DNA of 7,038 bases, from the NCBI GenBank assembly GCA_017561105.1, contig JAFZDR010000087.1, forward strand, positions 1 to 7,038. Reading direction: 5' to 3'. This document shows, one piece after another, positions 5,226 through 7,038 of the stretch (its first letter is position 1; every line of letters starts with the position of its first letter). The notes beneath the pieces were generated by a model that worked only from the letters and a program-made list of their open reading frames with translations, had not been told where the DNA came from and made no database searches. Origin of the DNA: Alistipes sp. GTDB lineage: Bacteria; Bacteroidota; Bacteroidia; Bacteroidales; Rikenellaceae. The position numbers were made by a program, and so were the translations under genes.

Positions 5226-5796
5226 GTAAAAAAATCTTTGCGAAATTGCTATTTGCGGCTGCATCCAAATCCTCTGTTGAAACCCCTTGCAAATCGGCAA
5301 TTTTCGAGTAAATTTCCTCTATTGGCGTAGGGCTTTCATCGCTCTCTGCAAAGAGTTGCGAAAGTGGGGTAATGCGCAGAGCTTCAATGGTTTTCGGGGA
5401 GTGAAAAGTGCGCTCGCCAAACGATAGAAAATAGCCTTGTGCCAGAGCTCGTTGCGCCTGCTCTTTCGAGCCTATAAAACCGTGAAAAATTACAGCTTTC
5501 AGGCGGTAATCCGCGACTATTTTCATTACCTCCTCGAAGGCTCGGACACAGTGCAAAACCACGGGCTTTTCGAGCTGCTCGGCAAGGGTTAATTGTGCCC
5601 GAAGAACGGCAGTTTGCACCTCGCGCGGAACATCGCAGGCGTAGTCCAAACCTATCTCTCCGATGGCGTCGGCAGACGGCGCATGCTTCTCCACCTCGGC
5701 AAGGTCGCAATTTGCGGCGTGCCAAGGGTGAATTCCCACTGTTTCAATGGTTTGCGCGTGCGTTTGCGCATTATGCGTGTGAATGTCCAAAATCAT
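5218..5796 (-). CDS. TatD-family metal-dependent hydrolase (short form), 192 aa
   Basis: This is an amidohydrolase-type TIM-barrel protein of the TatD group, cytoplasmic with no signal peptide. Metal-ligand motifs appear in the expected order: DIHTH (H6 and H8), GEIGLDY (E47, D51), VLHC (H82), IFHGF (H105) and ESDES (D153). TatD proteins are reported as Mg2+-dependent DNases with 3'-5' exonuclease activity and possible roles in DNA repair or quality control; the substrate of this form is inferred only. At 192 residues it is shorter than E. coli-type TatD (about 260), but compact versions with a T/S-D-x-S…IEEIY ending are usual in Bacteroidales, so I do not read it as truncated. In place of the common ETD it has ESD. 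The stop codon lies inside the terminator hairpin shared with the GH20 unit. No partner gene is on its strand here. Confidence 0.88.
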   Translation of the reverse strand: MILDIHTHNAQTHAQTIETVGIHPWHAANCDLAEVEKHAPSADAIGEIGLDYACDVPREVQTAVLRAQLTLAEQLEKPVVLHCVRAFEEVMKIVADYRLKAVIFHGFIGSKEQAQRALAQGYFLSFGERTFHSPKTIEALRITPLSQLFAESDESPTPIEEIYSKIADLQGVSTEDLDAAANSNFAKIFLQK

Positions 5797-5863
5797 TGCA
5801 ACGGTAAAGGTACGGAAAAAATCGCAATAATTGTGAAATTTATAACATAAAAAGGGATAATCT

Positions 5864-5886
5864 CGCGAAAAATTAGTATCTTCGCG
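5864..5886. promoter_or_regulatory. Inverted repeat and near-consensus -7 box upstream of nqrA
   Basis: CGCGAA (5864-5869) and TTCGCG (5881-5886) are exact inverted copies with an 11-base spacer. Inside the unit, TATCTTCG (5877-5884) differs at one position from the Bacteroidetes -7 consensus TAnnTTTG on the plus strand. If used, transcription would begin about 65-70 bases before the nqrA ATG. The coincidence of inverted repeat and -7 box could mean an operator, or only that the box has a chance mirror. No -33 TTTG is evident. Confidence 0.35.
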
Positions 5887-5957
5887 GGCGATTTTATGGG
5901 ATCACAATTTTTTTCAAACAATAATTTTATTCACTAATTAACAAAAAACTCAAAAAC

Positions 5958-7038
5958 ATGTCGAAAATCATTAAACTTTGCAAAGGTTTGGATATTCGCT
6001 TGCAGGGAGAGGCAGCAAAGACCATCGTCAACGCACCGTTGGCATCGGAGTATGCTGTATCGCCACTCGATTTCGAGGGCGTAACTCCTAAGATGCTTGT
6101 TAAGGTGGGTGACACTGTAGAGGCCGGTTCTCCGCTCTTCTTCGACAAGAAGCGTCCGGAGATTCTCTTCACATCGCCTGTCAGCGGTACTGTTGCTGCT
6201 GTCAATCGTGGTGAGAAGCGCAAGATCCTCTCGGTTGTTGTTACTGCCGACAAGGAGGTTTCGTACAAGAAGTTCGCTTCGCTCGACCTCGCAAAAGCAT
6301 CGCGTGAGCAGATTATCGACCTCTTGCTCGAATCGGGTTTGTGGACGATGTTCGTTCAGCGTCCTTACGGAGTTATCGCTTCGCCAAGCGACAAGCCAAA
6401 GGCTATCTTTGTATCGGCCTTCGACAGCGCACCTCTTGCAACCGACTACGGTTTCGCTCTTGCAGCAAGCCAGCAGCCATTGCAGTTGGGCTTCGATGTA
6501 TTGCGCCGCTTGACTGATGGTAAGGTGCACCTTTCGTACGATGCTGATGGCTATGTGCCTCAGATCTCGGGTGTAGAGTTGCATGCATTCAAGGGCAAGC
6601 ACCCTGCAGGTAATGTAGGTGTTCAGATCCACCACATCGACCCAATTAACAAGGGCGAGAAGGTTTGGACCTTGAACATCCAGGATGTCGCAATCCTCGG
6701 TCGTTTGTTCCTCACAGGTAAGGTTGATCTTTCGCGCGTAATTGCAGTTGCAGGTTCGTGCGTAGCAGAGCCAAAGTATTACCGCGTAGTGGCTGGTGCT
6801 TCGGTTGAGTCGATCTTGGGTGGCAAGTTGTCTAACGAGCATGCTCGCGTTATCTCGGGCAATGTTTTGACAGGCCGCAATGTTGGTAAGGAGGGCTTCC
6901 TCAGCGTAAATGCCAATATGCTCACCGTAATTCCTGAGGGCGACGAGTACGAGTTGCTCGGCTGGGCTATGCCTCGCTTTAAGAAGTTCTCTGTATCGCG
7001 TGCATACTTCTCTTGGTTGTTCCCTTGGAAGAAGTACA
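5958..7038 (+). CDS. nqrA: NqrA, subunit A of Na+-translocating NADH:quinone reductase, 3' end cut by the window
   Basis: The frame runs open from ATG 5958 to the window edge, giving 360 codons of a subunit that is usually about 445-450 residues. The N-terminal part (KGLDIRLQGEA, then SPVSGTV at about residues 74-80) is the barrel-sandwich region typical of NqrA. GLWTMFVQRPYGVIASPSDKPKAIFVSAFDSAPLATD and HPAGNVGVQIHHIDPIN are recognisable family blocks. NqrA is a peripheral cytoplasmic subunit of the six-subunit Na+-NQR, implicated in quinone binding; the complex oxidises NADH, reduces quinone and exports Na+. In Bacteroidales nqrA is normally the first gene of nqrABCDEF, and the promoter-like region and divergent gene upstream fit that; the other subunits should lie just right of the window. 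The ATG was chosen because it gives the canonical N-terminus (MSKIIKLCKGLDI). Its leader is A-rich with no Shine-Dalgarno sequence. Confidence 0.96.
   Translation, partial: MSKIIKLCKGLDIRLQGEAAKTIVNAPLASEYAVSPLDFEGVTPKMLVKVGDTVEAGSPLFFDKKRPEILFTSPVSGTVAAVNRGEKRKILSVVVTADKEVSYKKFASLDLAKASREQIIDLLLESGLWTMFVQRPYGVIASPSDKPKAIFVSAFDSAPLATDYGFALAASQQPLQLGFDVLRRLTDGKVHLSYDADGYVPQISGVELHAFKGKHPAGNVGVQIHHIDPINKGEKVWTLNIQDVAILGRLFLTGKVDLSRVIAVAGSCVAEPKYYRVVAGASVESILGGKLSNEHARVISGNVLTGRNVGKEGFLSVNANMLTVIPEGDEYELLGWAMPRFKKFSVSRAYFSWLFPWKKY

Noticed and set aside
5934..6842. 302-codon open frame on the minus strand opposite nqrA
   Set aside because: The plus strand clearly encodes NqrA with conserved motifs through the whole span. 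The antisense frame is Leu/Arg/Cys-rich with no recognisable domain and arises from codon bias.

Overview
The window most likely comes from the chromosome of a gut-type Bacteroidales bacterium (Bacteroidetes), possibly close to Alistipes/Rikenellaceae; the genus is a guess. The evidence is: A-rich leaders without Shine-Dalgarno sequences before most starts; candidate -7 boxes of the Bacteroidetes type (TAnnTTTG); a secreted GH20 hexosaminidase and a secreted histidine-type phosphatase; a short TatD-type hydrolase; the first gene of a Na+-NQR operon; and an SPFH protein followed by a small Arc-like ribbon-helix-helix protein, a pairing I recall from Bacteroides relatives.

Layout. (1) Positions 1-1260, plus strand: the C-terminal end of an SPFH/band-7 protein; a 204-base gap holding an imperfect palindrome of about 82 bases and a heptamer array that ends in a perfect 16-base palindrome; a 56-residue ribbon-helix-helix protein; and a 161-residue four-helix membrane protein that overlaps it by one base. 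(2) A strong hairpin at 1281-1306 separates this block from a convergent minus-strand cold-shock protein gene (1329-1538). (3) An AT-rich divergent promoter region (1539-1665) is followed by a two-gene plus-strand unit: an exported histidine acid phosphatase (1666-2967) and an exported GH20 beta-N-acetylhexosaminidase (2995-5172). (4) A 14-bp hairpin at 5193-5222 ends that unit and overlaps the end of a convergent minus-strand TatD-family hydrolase gene (5218-5796). (5) After a 161-base divergent region, nqrA starts at 5958 and runs off the window.

How the genes work together. The phosphatase and hexosaminidase probably act outside the cytoplasm, releasing phosphate and terminal GlcNAc/GalNAc from host or dietary molecules. 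NqrA belongs to the respiratory sodium pump. The SPFH, RHH and membrane-protein genes look like a membrane-associated module with its own small DNA-binding protein. I cannot assign it a function, and it is the least understood part of the window. The rest is ordinary core genome. No rRNA, tRNA, CRISPR array, insertion sequence or phage gene was seen, and no gene-free stretch exceeds 300 bases.
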